A stretch of DNA of 64,000 nucleotides, taken from contig CM020619.1 in assembly GCA_009829735.1 (NCBI GenBank), positions 11,398,375 through 11,462,374 of the forward strand, in the 5' to 3' direction. The number at the start of each line of letters is the position of its first letter. The first letter of the stretch is position 1. Made by a program: the position numbers and the translations under genes. Shown piece after piece: positions 51,665-61,499 of this stretch. Source of the DNA: Pyropia yezoensis. Its lineage: Eukaryota; Rhodophyta; Bangiophyceae; Bangiales; Bangiaceae. Below the pieces are notes generated by a model, which was given only the letters and a program-made list of their open reading frames with translations, was not told where the DNA came from and did no database searches.

Positions 51665-53008
51665 TCACACAATGTCTGGGTGCGTCGCGCCCGTCTGGGC
51701 CACCCACTTGGCCAGCAGCGCCGGGCTGGCCATGTTCCCCCCACATACCACAATGACCATACCACCCCCCGGCTCGCGCTCGACCTTCCCCTCCCCCTCG
51801 CCGCCGGTGGCGGCGGCGGCGGCGGGCGGGTGGTCAGCCGCCCACGTGAGGCCACCCGCGACGGCCGCACCACACGCCACCTCCACCAGCACCCGCTGCT
51901 CGACGGCGAGCGCCAAGCACCCCTCCACCGCCGCCCGGTCTGACACAACGACGCTGTCCACGCCGCCGCCAAAACGGGCGGCGCCGCCACCGCCGACGCC
52001 GTCGCCGCTGCCGTCACAACGCAGCAGGTCGCGGGCCGCGTCGGCCACCCGCAGGGCGCCCAGCGACGACGCAATAGACGTGATGGCGGGGAGCGTCATG
52101 GGCACGGTGCCGCCCGTGGCGGCGGTTGCCGCAAACGACGCGGCGCCCTCTGTTTCCGCGGCCACAATGCGGACGCGGCCCCACGCGGCGGCGGTGGCGG
52201 CAGCATCGCCGCCGAGGCCGTCCCCGCCGCCGCCGCCACCACCGCCAGGCGCGGCGGCGGCACGCGCCAGCCCCCGGGCGGTGCCGAGCAGCAGCCCCCC
52301 CCCCCCCACCGACACGACCACCGCCCGCGGCGGCGGGAGCCCCGTCCCCGGCCAGTCGGTGACCAGCTCGTCCACCCACGACGCAGCGCCCTCCCAGATG
52401 CGCTCGTCGTCAAACGGGGACACGTAGACGGGGCCGTCACCGCCCGCCGCGACCGCCGCCCGCGCCGCCGCGTCGGCCTCATCCCAAACGGCGCCCGCCA
52501 CCACCACCCGCGCGCCCGCGGCGACGAGGCGGGCCCGCATGTAGGCGGGCGTCGTGGACGGCACAAAGATGGTGGCGGGTACGCCCAGGGCGGCCGCAGC
52601 GGTCGCCACCGCCGCCCCGGCGTTGCCCTCAGAGGAGCACACAAAGTGGAGGGGAGAGCCGCCGCCGTTGCCGCCGCGGCCGTCACCGTTGCCCGCCGCA
52701 GCTGCCTTTGCCGCTGTCGCCGCCGTTACGACGGACAGGAGGTTGCTGTGGCCGCGGAACTTGTACAACCCCGACACCTGGGCGGTCTCCATCTTGAGGT
52801 GGACGGGCATGCCCGCGGCGGCCGACAGGGCGGGCGAGTAGACCAGGGGGGTGTGCCGGTGGAGGGGGCGACGGGTTGCGGGCGTGAGAGGGGGCAGCTG
52901 CGGAGGCGGCGGCGGTGAGAGCGGCGGCGGCAGTGGGACCCCACCCCGGCCAGTTGATGCTGCCGGGGTTCTTGACGGCACAGATGGCGAAGACGGGCGC
53001 GGCGTCAT
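51665..53008 (-). CDS. L-serine/L-threonine dehydratase, copy 1
   Basis: This PLP enzyme of fold type II would convert serine (or threonine) to pyruvate (or 2-oxobutyrate) and ammonia. Landmarks follow vertebrate serine dehydratase in order: HRHTPLVYSPALS, SGLYKFRG with the Schiff-base Lys-83, HFVCSSEGNAGAAVATAAAALG, VWDEADAAAR, VGGGGLLLGTARGLA (phosphate loop), ETEGAASF, LPAITSIASSLGA, VEVACGAAVAGG and VVCGGN. In copy 1 the usual Ser-Gly-Asn after CSS is SEGN, and Leu precedes YK where Ser is normal. The start at 53008 aligns with an ATG in copy 2; the frame is open to 53389, where a 12-bp minisatellite would encode an Arg-rich leader, so an organelle-targeted form is possible. The 3' 753 bp are identical to copy 2. 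Confidence 0.85.
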   Translation of the reverse strand: MTPRPSSPSVPSRTPAASTGRGGVPLPPPLSPPPPPQLPPLTPATRRPLHRHTPLVYSPALSAAAGMPVHLKMETAQVSGLYKFRGHSNLLSVVTAATAAKAAAAGNGDGRGGNGGGSPLHFVCSSEGNAGAAVATAAAALGVPATIFVPSTTPAYMRARLVAAGARVVVAGAVWDEADAAARAAVAAGGDGPVYVSPFDDERIWEGAASWVDELVTDWPGTGLPPPRAVVVSVGGGGLLLGTARGLARAAAAPGGGGGGGGDGLGGDAAATAAAWGRVRIVAAETEGAASFAATAATGGTVPMTLPAITSIASSLGALRVADAARDLLRCDGSGDGVGGGGAARFGGGVDSVVVSDRAAVEGCLALAVEQRVLVEVACGAAVAGGLTWAADHPPAAAAATGGEGEGKVEREPGGGMVIVVCGGNMASPALLAKWVAQTGATHPDIV

Positions 53009-53261
53009 GGTCGGGTGGGGGGGGGGAGCACGCCGCCCGCCCGCTGCCCGCCGCCTGGGGTGGTAATGCCGCCGCTGACAGCCGCTTGGGCGCGTGGGCA
53101 GCCTCCTGACACGCACAGTCCCGGGCTGTACGACGAGAAAGGTGTTGGGCGACAGAGGGAGAAGGTCCCACGTCGCAGCTGCCGACGCCCCCCCCTCAAA
53201 GGCCAATGCCCAACAGGCAGTTTGTGAGTCGAGGGATGGGTGGTGGGAGCGGCAAGGGTGA

Positions 53262-53328
53262 CAGCGACGGCGGCGACAGAAGTGGCGACGGAAGCGGCGA
53301 CGGAAGCGGCGACGGAAGCGGCGACGCG
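53262..53328. repeat. 12-bp minisatellite
   Basis: The unit GCGGCGACGGAA is repeated about five times just upstream of dehydratase copy 1. On the minus strand it is open and would encode repeated RRFR units. Confidence 0.75.
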
Positions 53329-53330
53329 TG

Positions 53331-54180
53331 CGACTGGCACGCGGTCTTCGTGAAGTAGCCGGGGCAAGTCGGCTCCGGCTGACTCTCACTGCGCGTCCAG
53401 CTGCTAGAAAGGTAGCTGGGACAGCAGGCCGCTACGCACCTTCGCCCAGAAGCCAGGTGCATGCATTGCTGCAGCTGCCTGCAGGGAACGTCGTTCCATG
53501 CAACGAACAACGTTGCTGCAGGAACCGACGCAGGGAGCAACGTTCCCTTAAGCAGCGACGTTGTTCCCTGTAGCAGTTTCCAGCACAGCAGCTGCAGCAA
53601 TGAGAACATTGTGCTCTGCAGCAGAGCTGCTCCCACGTATGCATCCATACAGTACATCCTACAGAAGACGCAACGATGAACGCCCCGCACTCCAACCTAA
53701 TTTCAGACGCCAGGCTGGCACTCCCTGAATCTATGAGTGTGGCTCGAACAGCGCGGCTTTACCAGTCGCACGTTTCGTCAACGGAAGCGACGAAACAGGC
53801 GACTGGCACGCTGTCTTCGTGAAGTAGCCGGGCAAGTCGGCTCCGGCTGACTCCCCCTGCGCGTCCAGCTGCTGGAAAGGTAGCTGGGACAGCAGGCCGC
53901 TACGCACCTTCGTCCAGAAGCCAGGTGCATGCATTGCTGCAGCTGCCTGCAGGGCGTTCCTTGCAATGAGCAACGTTGCGTTGCTGCTGTATCCGAATAG
54001 GAACCAATCACATACGTACAGTACATAACGTGCAGGGAGCAACGTTCCCTTCAGCAGCAACGTGGTTCCCTGTCGCGGTTTCCATCTTAGTCGTTACTGC
54101 ATGAGAAAAGTGTGCTCTGTACGTATGTACATTGCAGAGCTGCGCGAACGTATGCATCCATACAGTACATCCTACAGAAG
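53331..54180. repeat. Imperfect direct duplication, about 340-380 bp units
   Basis: Unit 1 is 53331-53667 and unit 2 is 53800-54180. Both start CGACTGGCACGC, share a nearly identical first 150 bp (GTCTTCGTGAAGTAGCCGG through GTGCATGCATTGCTGCAGCT), and end CATACAGTACATCCTACAGAAG. The central parts, rich in GCAGCAACGTTCC, are rearranged. No coding function is seen. Confidence 0.8.
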
Positions 54181-54755
54181 CTGCCGCCATCATGGCGGAT
54201 GCGGCACACCACAGTTACTACAGCTGCGCCGTGCCGCATCTGCGCCACACCAGCACAAGACGGCTCGGCAGGTCGCCCGCGGGCGGGGGGGCTGTCGACC
54301 GGCCTGAACGAGCGCACCTTTGGGGGAAGTGCCCTCTGTGCGGCAGGTGACTCCCTGTCCCTGGGGGCACGTGGGGCTGGGGGTGACGTCGGCTGACTGC
54401 GGGCCAGCTGGAAGCCTTCCCGTTCACACGCCTCGGGGACCATCCACACATGCTGGGGGCCGCTGCGGTCTGGACCTCATCACACAATTCGTCAAGTGCA
54501 GCGAGGACAACACAGGCTCCAGCAAGGACAACACAGGCGCCAGCAAGGACGACACAGGACATGACGGCCAATGGCGGCACCTCGCGTAGGTATCCGGGTA
54601 CTGTATGCAAAGTCTAAATGCTCTGCAGCTGTTCTTTTAAATCTTGCGAGCGTGCACCAGTCTGTCTTTTGGTCGCCTTCCCGCGCTGTGCGTGTAGATT
54701 CAGGGAGTGCCAGCCTGGCCTCCCAGTTTAGGTTGGAGTGCGGGACGTTCATCGA
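53674..54755. mobile_element. Candidate non-autonomous element with 60-bp inverted ends
   Basis: The left end (53674-53732) and right end (54696-54755) are inverted copies of about 60 bp. Left reads CGATGAACGCCCCGCACTCC onward to CTCCCTGAATCT; right is its complement with several differences. They enclose about 960 bp, including the second unit of the direct duplication. It could be a DNA transposon remnant or two inverted insertions. Confidence 0.5.
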
Positions 54756-54982
54756 TGCAGCTTCCAAAAGCCCCCTGCGGAGTTCGGGCCTCACTACCCC
54801 CACCGCCTCCAGTCCCCCTCACCACCGCTCCCACGTATGCGCCACGACCCTTCGCGTTCCTCTCTACGCGGACCGCCCGCTCCTGGGCCATCATAACCCC
54901 ACTGTCGCCACATCCTTGCCGATTCATCCTTGAAGACGTCACTCCTTCCGCCCCCTTCCCCCCCCCTGCCCTCGCGCCGCTT

Positions 54983-55342
54983 ATGGCGACCACTGCCACC
55001 CCATTCCCCCCCTCGGGGACCAGCGCCCCCCCCGCCCCGGTCTCCAAAACCCCCCCCGCCACGGCGCGGGCAGAGGCGGCGGCAGCGGCGGCGGCGGCGG
55101 CCACCGCCGCAGCCGCCACGGCAGCCGCCGCCGCGCAAGGGCGCACCGTCCCCGGCCCCGCCGGCGCCGCTACTGTCGGGGGGGGCGATGACGGTGGGGA
55201 CCGCCGGCGGCGGTGGCGGCGGCGGCGGTGGCGGCAGCCAAACGGGATGCCCAAGCCCAACCCGTGGGAGGAGGCGGGGGTGGAGGACCCGACCAAGCCG
55301 ACGCGGATCATGATGGCGCTCAACTGCTGCTGGCTGCCGTGA
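54983..55342 (+). CDS. Hypothetical small protein, Ala-rich
   Basis: A 119-codon frame begins MATTATPFPPSG, passes an Ala-rich helix (about residues 25-50) and a basic RRRRWRRRRWR stretch, and ends NGMPKPNPWEEAGVEDPTKP and then a short hydrophobic tail with CCW. The less repetitive end suggests a real product, but I recognise no family and the basic stretch may be repeat-derived. The frame is open upstream to 54707. Confidence 0.3.
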   Translation: MATTATPFPPSGTSAPPAPVSKTPPATARAEAAAAAAAAATAAAATAAAAAQGRTVPGPAGAATVGGGDDGGDRRRRWRRRRWRQPNGMPKPNPWEEAGVEDPTKPTRIMMALNCCWLP

Positions 55343-56181
55343 GGGCACTTCCCTCCCTCTCAATGGGTGTGTGTGTGTGTGGAGGAGGCCGGGGGTGCGA
55401 GGAATCCCACCACGGCGGTCTGGGTCATGAATGTGATGACAACGTCAACAGTTGCTGTTTCGTGGGGGCCCACGCAAGGGCGGGCGGGCCGGCGGCCAAG
55501 AGCCCCGCCACCAGCGGTCGTCTGAGTATCGCGGAAGAACATCTCACTCTGATTACAACCGGGTCGTCTCATTATCGGGGAGCGCCTCCCCCGCCGTGGG
55601 CTGTTTTGTTGCGGAGGGTGTGGAAGAGGCTGATGTGTGTGCTAAAAGTACCCCTCTCCGCCAGCGCAAGGCCCACATCGTTGCGAAAGTCCCGGACGTG
55701 AGGATAGCCGGCTGAAGTGACAGGGCTGGCCGCCACGGGTGGGCGCGGCGGCAGACGGGTCGATCGGAGAGGGCAGAGGGGGGTGTTGGGAGAGCGCAGC
55801 GCCCAGCCCCCGCTCCCGAGGGAAGGGGGGGGACACCCGCCGACCCGCAGAGGGGAAGGCATTCCCCCCATCCTCATGCGAGGGCCGCCAGCCCATTGCC
55901 GTACGGGGGGGGAAAGCTCTCCTCGCATAAGCCCCCTCTCCTTGGTCCTGCCCGTGGCCCTGGGGGTAGGGGGACGTTCTTCAGCCCAGGCACATCCCTC
56001 GTCAGCGCGCAGCCCGCGGCACCGCGTACACCGTGACGACGACGGCGGTGCCACCCCCTCCACCCCCTCCTCCCCCCCACTCACCCGCTCTGGCCCACAC
56101 AGCCCACCCCATGACAAAGAGAAAAGAGAGACGCCGCCGCGCCAGCCCCCCCCCCCCTGCCGCAGGCGCCCCCCCACCCTT
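55343..56181. other. Intergenic region
   Basis: No gene is recognised between the small hypothetical ORF and dehydratase copy 2. It has a GT microsatellite near 55368-55380 and moderate GC content; the right end would be the 3' UTR of copy 2, and it does not match the 3' flank of copy 1. Confidence 0.4.
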
Positions 56182-57465
56182 TCACACCAGGTCTGGGTGC
56201 GTCGCGCCCGTCTGGGCCACCCACTTGGCCAGCAGCGCCGGGCTGGCCATGTTCCCCCCACATACCACAATGACCATACCACCCCCCGGCTCGCGCTCGA
56301 CCTTCCCCTCCCCCTCGCCGCCGGTGGCGGCGGCGGCGGCGGGCGGGTGGTCAGCCGCCCACGTGAGGCCACCCGCGACGGCCGCACCACACGCCACCTC
56401 CACCAGCACCCGCTGCTCGACGGCGAGCGCCAAGCACCCCTCCACCGCCGCCCGGTCTGACACAACGACGCTGTCCACGCCGCCGCCAAAACGGGCGGCG
56501 CCGCCACCGCCGACGCCGTCGCCGCTGCCGTCACAACGCAGCAGGTCGCGGGCCGCGTCGGCCACCCGCAGGGCGCCCAGCGACGACGCAATAGACGTGA
56601 TGGCGGGGAGCGTCATGGGCACGGTGCCGCCCGTGGCGGCGGTTGCCGCAAACGACGCGGCGCCCTCTGTTTCCGCGGCCACAATGCGGACGCGGCCCCA
56701 CGCGGCGGCGGTGGCGGCAGCATCGCCGCCGAGGCCGTCCCCGCCGCCGCCGCCACCACCGCCAGGCGCGGCGGCGGCACGCGCCAGCCCCCGGGCGGTG
56801 CCGAGCAGCAGCCCCCCCCCCCCCACCGACACGACCACCGCCCGCGGCGGCGGGAGCCCCGTCCCCGGCCAGTCGGTGACCAGCTCGTCCACCCACGACG
56901 CAGCGCCCTCCCAGATGCGCTCGTCGTCAAACGGGGACACGTACACCGTGGCGCCCCCCCCCGCCGCGACCACCGCCCGCGCCGCCGCGTCGGCCTCATC
57001 CCAAACGGCGCCCGCCACCACCACCCGCGCGCCCGCAGCGACGAGGCGGGCCCGCATGTAGGCGGGCGTCGTGGACGGCACGTAGATGGTGGCGGCAACG
57101 CCCAGGGCGGCGGCGGCGGTCGCCACCGCCGCCCCCGCGTTGCCCCCCGAGGAGCACACAAAGTGCGGCGCCGCGGGGCCGTCGCTAGCGGCGGCGGCCG
57201 CCGCCGCCGCCGCCGTCGTCACCACCGACAGCAGATTGCCGTGGCCGCGGAGCTTGTACGACCCCGACGCCTGGGCGGTCTCCATCTTTAGGTGGACGGG
57301 CATGCCGGCGGCGGCCGACAGGGCGGGGGAGTAGACCAGGGGGGTGTGCCGGTGGAGGGGGGCGCGGCGGGACGCCGCCGCCGCCGCCGCCGCCGCCGCC
57401 GTCGGGCCCAACGTCCCAGACGGCGCCGCCGCGTGGGGGCCAGGCGCGGCGGGGGGCGCCGCCAT
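56182..57465 (-). CDS. L-serine/L-threonine dehydratase, copy 2
   Basis: This is a paralogue of the gene at 51665-53008 on the same strand. The active-site segment is closer to the family norm: SGSYKLRG with Lys-71 and CSSGGNAGAAVATAAAALG. The phosphate loop VGGGGLLLG and the C-terminal VVCGGN match copy 1 exactly. The last 753 bp (56191-56943) show no difference from copy 1; upstream of that point the two diverge at roughly one base in eight. The start at 57465 aligns with copy 1. The frame is open to 57849, giving an Ala/Arg/Pro-rich N-terminus that could be a plastid or mitochondrial presequence. It is divergent from SF3a60. Confidence 0.87.
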   Translation of the reverse strand: MAAPPAAPGPHAAAPSGTLGPTAAAAAAAAASRRAPLHRHTPLVYSPALSAAAGMPVHLKMETAQASGSYKLRGHGNLLSVVTTAAAAAAAAASDGPAAPHFVCSSGGNAGAAVATAAAALGVAATIYVPSTTPAYMRARLVAAGARVVVAGAVWDEADAAARAVVAAGGGATVYVSPFDDERIWEGAASWVDELVTDWPGTGLPPPRAVVVSVGGGGLLLGTARGLARAAAAPGGGGGGGGDGLGGDAAATAAAWGRVRIVAAETEGAASFAATAATGGTVPMTLPAITSIASSLGALRVADAARDLLRCDGSGDGVGGGGAARFGGGVDSVVVSDRAAVEGCLALAVEQRVLVEVACGAAVAGGLTWAADHPPAAAAATGGEGEGKVEREPGGGMVIVVCGGNMASPALLAKWVAQTGATHPDLV

Positions 57466-58420
57466 AGTCGGGCAGAGGGGCGGGGGGGAAGGGGCGGCCG
57501 CGCCCGCCACCGCCGAAAACGCCGACGCCGGCCGCCGGGGGTGCACCTGCCACCGCCGCCGCCGCCAGCCGCCCGCGTGCGGCGCCACCGCCCGGCGGGT
57601 GGTGGGGAGCGACGGGGGCGGGGAGAGGAAGGCGGGGGGCATGGCCGGCCGCGGCCTGCACGGCCGGCGGGTGGCGGCGGCAGCGGCGGCGGCGGGGGCG
57701 GCGGCGGCGGGGTCAGTGGGCGGCCCGCGGCGCTGAGCGGGGGGCGGATCGGTGGTGGCGCCGAGGCGAGCTGGTCGAGCGGGTCGGGGCGTGGCGGAAG
57801 GGAGGGACAGCATGCTGCTAGCAGCGGGGATGGCGCTGGCGTCCTGCATGTCAGTGGAGGCGGAGAGTCGTGTCGTGTGGAGGATGTGCGAGGCGAGCCA
57901 AGCCTACTCGTCGGATCCGGCGCGCGCATCATACTGGATGGATCCGGTACTGTACAGTACATTTGATGCATGCTGTACAGCTCACAAGTTGTCACCGAAC
58001 TCAGTTTCCTAATCGACCAACAGTCGAAAAACTGCTGCACTCCTTTCCCACCAGTGGATCCCGTGGTCCTCTATCGGTCGCGGGCTGCCGCCTTGCCCGC
58101 CTGCCGCGCCGCAACGCCACCGCCCGCCCCCACCATCACGACGCTGCCGACCGCCGGGCCGCGTTGCCCCCCGCGGCCGTCACGCCGGCGGTGGGGGTGA
58201 GTTGGCTCCGAGGGAGTCCCCAGCGCCTTCCCCTCCCCCCCTCCCCCACGGGGCCTCCCCCGCTCCTTTCCCCACAAGCGCGTCCTGCTGGCAGCGCCGC
58301 CGGTCAACGCGCCCCCGCTCCCCCCTCTTCTCCCCCCTCTTGTCGTCTGCCCCTGCCCGCCCCCCCCCCTGCCCGCCCCCGCCGCCGCCGCCCCCGCCGC
58401 CCCCGCCGCCGCCCATCGCC
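57466..58420. other. Divergent promoter region
   Basis: This is shared between dehydratase copy 2 (-) and SF3a60 (+). It contains a GTACTGTACAGTACAT palindromic site at 57947-57962 and TGCTGTACAG at 57971. The 58330-58420 stretch is C-rich and directly precedes the SF3a60 ATG. Confidence 0.45.
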
Positions 58421-61019
58421 ATGTCCCTGCTTCCGACGCCCCTCGAGACGGCCCGCGGGACGCACGCGCGGCTCGAGGCGGGCGTCCGCCTCGCCGCCGC
58501 CGCGCTCGTTGCCGCCGACGACGCGCGGGGGCGGCGGCCGGCCAAGCGGCACCGCCGGGACGGCGACGCCGCCGCCGCCGCCGCGGCGATTGCCGCCACC
58601 GAGGGCGACGCTGCCGCCGCGGCGGCCGCCCTGGCTGGCCTCCCCGCCCCCACCGCCTCCCCCGCCGGCGGGTTGGCGGGTGTGGCTGTTGGGGGTGGTG
58701 GAGAGGGTGGTGGCGGTAGCGGCGCTGGGCACGGGCCGTCGACGACGTGGACCGCCGCCGCCGCCGCGCGGGCGGTGGTGGCGGCCATGCCGCCGCCGTC
58801 GGCAGCGACGGCGCCGCTGGCGGCGGCGGCGGCGGCGGCGGCGGCCGCCGCCGACGCGCCCGTCGCCGCCGTCCTGGCCGTCCCCTACCCGCGGACGGGG
58901 GAGCGGCTGGCGCGGGCGCTGGTGGAGGGCGCCCGCGCCGACGCGGCGGCGCTGGTGGTGCTGTACGAGGGGGGGGGCTCGCCGCCGAGGTGGCCGCGTT
59001 TGGGGGGGGGGGGGGAAAGGGGGGGGGGGGGGGGCGGGCTATGGGGTGGTGGGGGGGGCGGGGGGGGGGGGGACCGCGACCGGGAGCGGGACCGTGACCG
59101 GGAGCGGGAGCGGGAGCGGGACCGTGACCGTGACCAGGAGCGGGAGCGGGAGCGGGAGCGGGAGCGGGAGCGGGAGCGGGAGCGCCCCCCCCGGGGCGCC
59201 CCTCCCCCCCCCTCTGTACCCGCATGGCAGGCGCGGGCGGCACCCCCCGGGCGGGGCCGCCCCCCCCCCCCCCCCCCCCCCCCCGCGCCGAAGAGGCCGC
59301 CGCGCGGACCTTTTACGACCGCCTCGCCCGTCTGTCGGCCGCCCACGCGGCGGCGGGCGGCGGCGGCGGCGGCGGGGCGGGCGTGACCGGCGGCGCCGCG
59401 GCGCGGGCGGCGGACACGGCGCTCGCCGGCGACGCGGCGGCGGCGGTGGTGGCGGCGGGCGGGTGGACCGCCGAGGAGGCGCACGGCAAGTACGTGGACG
59501 TCCACGCCGCCCACGGGGTGTGGGCGGCGCTGCCGGGGGTGCGGGCCGCCATGGGCGCGGGGGGGAAGGCCGCCCCCGCCGCCACCGCGGCGCTGCCGCC
59601 GCCGCCGCCGCCGCCGGTGGGCGCCGCGTCTGGGGGGGGGGGGGGGGGGGGGCGACCGCCGCCGCCGCCGTCGCCACTGCCGCCGCGGTGCCGCCGTCGG
59701 CTGTCACCGCCACGGCCACGGCCACCGCGGCGGCGGCGGCGGCGGCGGCAACGACCGCCGCCGCCGCCGTCGCGGCGGCGCCCGGCAGTGACTATGGCGC
59801 GTACGTTGGCGGGGGCATTGTCGCGTTTGCGGCGGTGCCGCCCGCCACGCGGCGGTCGGTGGCGTACCGGGCCTACCTGGCCGACACGGTCGCCACGCTG
59901 GTCGCCTACGCGCGCCGCGCGGCGCCGCTGGTGGACGTGGACGCTGCGCTGGGCGGCGTTGCCGCCGCCGCCGTGTCGGCGACGGCGTCGACGCTGGCGG
60001 GCCTGACGTCGGCGGCCGGGGTGGACGAGGTGGTCGCCCGCCTCGGGGGGGAGGGCCTCAAGGGGGTCCTCAGGGGGATGGGGCTCAAGTGGGGGGGGAC
60101 GCCCGCCCAGCGGGCGGCGCGGCTGCTCGCCGCCCTGCGGCGGCGGGAGCGGGAGGCAGGCAAGGGGGGGGGGGAGGGGGACGCCCGCGGCAAACCCGCC
60201 CCGACCGCACCGCCGGCGGCGGCGGCGGCGGCGGCTGCCGCGTCGTCGCCTGCCGACGCCGCCGCCGCCCCGCCTGCCGCTGCCGCTGGTACAGCCCGGG
60301 AGGCGCCCACGGTGGCGGTCCTAGAGGCGCAGCTGGCCCACCTGGTGACCGACACCCTGGCGGCGCCGTTTGCGGCGACCGTCGCCAACGTGCAGAAGAA
60401 GCAGTCCCTGTCGTACGAGGAGCTGGAGGCGGAGCGGGCGGCCGAGGAGGCCCCCGCCGCCATTGCCGCCGCCGCGGGGGTGGACCCGGCCGTCCTCGAC
60501 GGCGGCGACGGCGGTAGCGATGGCGACAGCGACGGTGGCGACGGGGGCGGGGGTGGTGGGGGTGGCGGCGGCGGCGGCGGCGGCGGCGGGGGTGGCGGCG
60601 GCGGGGGCAACAACCCCAAGGACGTGCCCCTCGGGTGGGACGGCAAGCCAATGCCCTACTGGCTGTACAAGCTGCACGGCCTCAACCACCGGTTTCCGTG
60701 TGAGGTGTGTGGCGGCGCCGTCTACCGGGGGCCCCGGGAGTTTGAGCGCCACTTTGCGGGCGCCACCCACGGCTACGGCCTCCGCTGCCTGGGCGTGTCG
60801 TACGAGCGGGCCTACTACATGGTCACCCAGATTGAGGACGTCAAGCTGCTGGCCGCCAAGCTCCGGGCCACCCGCGAGACGGCGGCGGCGGCGGCGGCCG
60901 TGGGGGGCGGCGCCGCGGCTGCGGCCGACGTGGCCGCGGACGTGGAGTTTGAAGACACGGAGGGGAACGTGCTGGACCGGAAGACGTACCAGGACTTGGC
61001 CAAGCAGGGACTACTCTAA
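58421..61019 (+). CDS. Splicing factor 3A subunit 3 (SF3a60/Prp9), in three frames
   Basis: SF3a60 is a U2 snRNP protein needed for branch-site recognition. The C-terminal part is unmistakable: NPKDVPLGWDGKPMPYWLYK, LHGLN, a C2H2 zinc finger (CEVCGG...YRGP..FERHFAGATHGYG) and a tail ending KTYQDLAKQGLL. Upstream, WGGTPAQRAARLLA matches the family GLKxGGTxxxRAxRLF block. The N-terminus MSLLPTPLETARGTHARLE fits the usual LLExxRxxHExxERLE start. The reading moves from frame 2 (from 58421) to frame 1 (TFYDRLARLSAAH, GKYVDVHAAHG, about 59285-59620) to frame 0 (from about 59780). The shifts coincide with a C-run at 59261-59284 and a G-run near 59632-59651, so homopolymer miscounts or small introns explain them. 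Large Ala/Gly and Arg-Glu insertions are present. Confidence 0.85.
59060..59190 (+). repeat. CGGGAG hexamer microsatellite
   Basis: Hexamers of CGGGAG mixed with CGTGAC run within SF3a60 and encode alternating Arg-Glu and Arg-Asp. The length is likely to vary between individuals. Confidence 0.85.
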
Positions 61020-61499
61020 TTCAGGTGGGTGTGGGGGTAGGGGGGGGGGGCGTGGGTGGGCGAGGGAGCGGGAGGGTGGAGAGGGGGGCGGCTGTGGAGT
61101 GGGTCACTGGGTTTCGATATATCGTGCTCGTTGCGTGACCATGCCCTTGACGCGGGCCGCCACCAGCCGCTGCCGCGAAAATAAAGTGAGAGCCGGCCGC
61201 CGCGGCGACGACCACCACCTCCCGACCCCAACCCGCCCCGCCCTCACCAGTGGGGGCCGCCGCAAGGCTACCGACTACCACCACCGCCGTCGCCCTTGCC
61301 GCCCCTGCCGCCGCCAGCTGCAGCCACTACCGCCGGCAGCGGCCACCAGCCCCCCGACCGCACCGCTGTGCGGGCGGCTGCGAAAGCGGCGGCAGCTGGC
61401 CTCCCGACCCCGCCCCACCCGCCACTGTCTGCCGCCGCCAGTGCCGGCGGCGCCGAGAGGAAAGAAAAAAGAGGCGGTCGCGGCCGCGGCGCTTCGGGC
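61020..61499. other. Short intergenic region
   Basis: This lies between SF3a60 and the acyltransferase gene. The frame of the latter is open from 61296, but the residues are low-complexity Pro/Ala. A small A/T-rich patch (TTTCGATATATCG, 61110-61123) may be a core promoter. Confidence 0.4.
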
